48,294 bases of DNA from Lentisphaerae bacterium RIFOXYA12_64_32 (GTDB lineage: Bacteria; Verrucomicrobiota; Lentisphaeria; Oligosphaerales; YB12-FULL-65-16). The notes under the pieces are model-generated. The model made no database searches, was not told where the DNA came from, and worked only from the letters and a program-made list of their open reading frames with translations. Where the stretch lies: the NCBI GenBank assembly GCA_001803235.1, contig MHBL01000297.1, positions 1-48,294 of the forward strand, in the 5' to 3' direction. Position numbers and translations under genes: made by a program. Within the stretch, counting starts at the first letter, position 1. The number at the start of each line of letters is the position of its first letter. This document shows, one piece after another, positions 46,238-48,294 of the stretch.

Positions 46238-48294
46238 TTACGGAACCACGATGTTGATCGTCTGCGGATTCGTGGCGCCCACGTTCCCGTCGACATCCTC
46301 CAACGTCGTCTCGTCGATGTCCACCGACACCGTCTCACCGGAGGTGAAGGCTGCACCGGGTATGATCGAAATCAACCGCGCATTCGCATCCATCGTGAAC
46401 GTGCAGCCGCCGGTCACAACGCCGGACACCGTGCCCTGCACGCGCGTGATAATCGGCACCCCGGCCAGGTTCGCGCTCAGCACCAGCGGCTCCTTCGGCG
46501 GCGGTGTGGCAGGCACCGTGTCGCGCCGCAGTGTTTCGTTGTACTGGATCTCGAGCAACGCCGTCGTAGCCTCCGTGCGCCCAACCAGCGCGAACGTGGC
46601 GTCGGCCGCCTTGGTCGTCAGTGCCGGACGGATGTTGCCGTTGACGATCAGCGACGTGGTCTGCGTGTGCGAGGCCGGCACCGTCTGCGCCGGGGTCGGA
46701 TTGCCCGACGCGTCGTAGAAGAGCAGGTGCCGGTAAATGTACACGCCGTCCTGGTCGGCCAGGACACCGTTCAGTGCGTCCACATTCAGCGCTGCACCCA
46801 ACGCCATGGTCCTGGCGATGATTTCATCGTCGCTCAGCAGGTTGCTCTTCTTCGCGGTGGCCCAGGCCGCCGGCTTGATCGGGATCAAGCCGCCACCCAT
46901 GGCGCCATACTTCATGGCGCGGTAGGCCAGCACACCGTCGTCCGTGTCCACCGTGCCGCTGTCGTCGACATCGAGCGGCGCAATGTCGTTGTTGATGTCG
47001 ATATTGCCCGCGCCCATGCCCATCGTCACGTCCAAGCCATCCGTCCCGATCGCGATCACATCCGTCACCGTCGCCACACTGTCCGAAGCATCGCGATTGA
47101 GCCGGAACTGCAGGGTCGCGACCCGGCTGATGCTCGCCGCGCCGGTGATGGCCGCGTTCAGCGGTTGCCCCGTCACACTCTCGATCCACACGTACGCCGT
47201 GCCGGCACCGTCATCGGCCCAGTCCACCACCGCGTCGGCGGCGATCCGGCCCGTGGTCGCGTCGCGTGTCACCGCCGTGCTCAGGTCGTCCAGGAACGCG
47301 ACGTCCGCCGCCGAGTACGACACCTCGAAGTACAGCGCCTGCAGCGGCACCATCACGCCCACATTCACGTCCAGCGTGAACCAGTTGAACTCGCGCGCCT
47401 CGGCATCGCCCAAGTCGACAATCGTGTCGTTGTCCAGGATCGTGCCCGTACCCGTGTCCGTGTGCACAATGGCCAGGTTCGACGGTGTCAGCGATACGGT
47501 GAATGTCTCGGTGGGCTCAATGGTCGCATCATCCGTCGTGCTCACGGTGAAGGTCTGCGTCTCGCCCGCCGTTCCGAGGAAGTTCACCACGTCCGCCGTG
47601 TTGTCATAGTCCGTCCCGCCCGTTGCGGTCACATTCGTGTACGACGTGGTGACCGAGAACCCGCCCGCCACCGCGTTGTCCACGCTGATCGTGAACGTAA
47701 TCGTGTTCCCTTCCACCACACCCGCCGGACTGTCCACCGTGATCGTCGCCGTGTCGTTGTCCGTGATCGTGCCCGTCGCCGTGTCCGTGTCCGTCACCAG
47801 CGCGTTCACCGCATCCAACGTCACCGTGAACGTCTCCGAACCCTCCACAGCCGCGTCGTCCAGCGTCGCCACCGTGAACGTCTGCGTCTCGCCAGCCGTG
47901 CCTGCGAACACCAGCGCCGCCACCACGTTGTCGTAGTCCTCGGGCGCCACCAGCGGCGCCGCGCCGCCCGTGGCCGTCCCGCCAGCCAGCGTCACGTTCA
48001 CATTCGTCCCGCCCTGGACCGCATTGTCCAAAGTCACCGTGAACAGCAGGCCCACGCCCTCAATCGCGCTCACGTCCTCGACCGTCACCGCCGCCGTGTC
48101 GTTGTCCGTGATCGTGCCCGTCGCCGTGTCCGTGTCCGTCACCAGCGCGCTCACCGCATCCAACGTCACCGTGAACGTCTCCGCGGACTCACGAACCGCG
48201 TCGTCCAGCGTCGCCACCGTGAACGTCTGCGTCTCGCCAGCCGTGCCTGCGAACACCAGCGCCGCCACCACGTTGTCGTAGTCCTCGGGCGCCA
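46238..48294 (-). CDS. Calx-beta / cohesin / dockerin-like surface protein (5' end outside window)
   Basis: At least 685 codons are visible; the frame remains open to the window edge, so the start is missing. The visible N-terminal part is Calx-beta repeats of about 115 residues (GETQTFTVATLDDA, then ATGTITDNDTA), nearly identical at DNA level with a 345-bp period. A cohesin-like beta domain follows (FTLDVNVGVMVPLQALYFEV). Next comes a dockerin-like pair of calcium loops, LDVDDSGTVDTDDGVLAYRA and VLADQDGVYIYRHLLFY, separated by about 50 residues rather than the usual 20-odd. The C-terminus is another beta domain ending ATNPQTINIVV. Expected to be secreted and calcium-binding, in adhesion or extracellular complexes. 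Confidence 0.82.
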   Translation of the reverse strand, partial: APEDYDNVVAALVFAGTAGETQTFTVATLDDAVRESAETFTVTLDAVSALVTDTDTATGTITDNDTAAVTVEDVSAIEGVGLLFTVTLDNAVQGGTNVNVTLAGGTATGGAAPLVAPEDYDNVVAALVFAGTAGETQTFTVATLDDAAVEGSETFTVTLDAVNALVTDTDTATGTITDNDTATITVDSPAGVVEGNTITFTISVDNAVAGGFSVTTSYTNVTATGGTDYDNTADVVNFLGTAGETQTFTVSTTDDATIEPTETFTVSLTPSNLAIVHTDTGTGTILDNDTIVDLGDAEAREFNWFTLDVNVGVMVPLQALYFEVSYSAADVAFLDDLSTAVTRDATTGRIAADAVVDWADDGAGTAYVWIESVTGQPLNAAITGAASISRVATLQFRLNRDASDSVATVTDVIAIGTDGLDVTMGMGAGNIDINNDIAPLDVDDSGTVDTDDGVLAYRAMKYGAMGGGLIPIKPAAWATAKKSNLLSDDEIIARTMALGAALNVDALNGVLADQDGVYIYRHLLFYDASGNPTPAQTVPASHTQTTSLIVNGNIRPALTTKAADATFALVGRTEATTALLEIQYNETLRRDTVPATPPPKEPLVLSANLAGVPIITRVQGTVSGVVTGGCTFTMDANARLISIIPGAAFTSGETVSVDIDETTLEDVDGNVGATNPQTINIVVP

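Overview
The window is GC-rich, densely coded chromosomal DNA from a Gram-negative bacterium. Signs of this are signal peptides, an HflKC-type membrane complex, type IV pilin-like leader peptides and sigma-54 promoters. Large secreted proteins with cohesin-like and Calx-beta repeats, absence of rpmD from the spc ribosomal cluster, and many intergenic hairpin repeats would fit the PVC superphylum or an uncultured relative. That placement is an inference; no rRNA gene is present to settle it.

Layout. (1) 276-4122: a CHASE4 sensor histidine kinase and an NtrC-family sigma-54 response regulator, separated by a structured dispersed repeat and a MITE-like element. (2) 4587-17644: two paralogous cassettes. 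Each has a pair of 17-bp dyads exactly 87 bp apart, a -24/-12 sigma-54 promoter, a giant (about 1300 aa) GspK/PilX-type pseudopilin-like protein, a small secreted protein (intact in cassette A, reduced to a 3' remnant in cassette B) and a shared hairpin terminator (three tandem copies in A, one in B). Between them, on the other strand, lies a membrane/spermidine-synthase-fold/TPR fusion. The adjacent regulator is the obvious candidate to bind the dyads. (3) 17792-31003: htpG (with its own candidate sigma-54 promoter), groES-groEL, a periplasmic coiled-coil protein, then an abridged S10/spc ribosomal run rplV-rpsC-rplP-rpmC-rpsQ-rplN-rplX-rplE-rpsN-rpsH-rplF-rplR-rpsE-rplO-secY, followed by dus. 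(4) 41014 down to 32055, minus strand: a polytopic SPFH protein, HflC, HflK, a heavy-metal-type P-type ATPase, an orphan ABC ATPase and a membrane-anchored TPR protein. This looks like one functional membrane-quality or metal-homeostasis locus, and it is studded with same-orientation REP-type repeats. (5) 41633-48294, minus strand: a secreted protein made of a duplicated novel domain, a cohesin-like/Ig-like surface protein, a ParDE toxin-antitoxin pair, and the 3' part of a Calx-beta/cohesin/dockerin-like surface protein that runs off the window.

The most interesting signals are the duplicated sigma-54 pseudopilin cassette with its paired upstream sites, the triple-SPFH/P-type ATPase/ABC cluster, and several families of intergenic hairpin repeats whose stems show compensatory changes between copies. 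No tRNA, rRNA, CRISPR array, IS transposase or replication origin was recognised.
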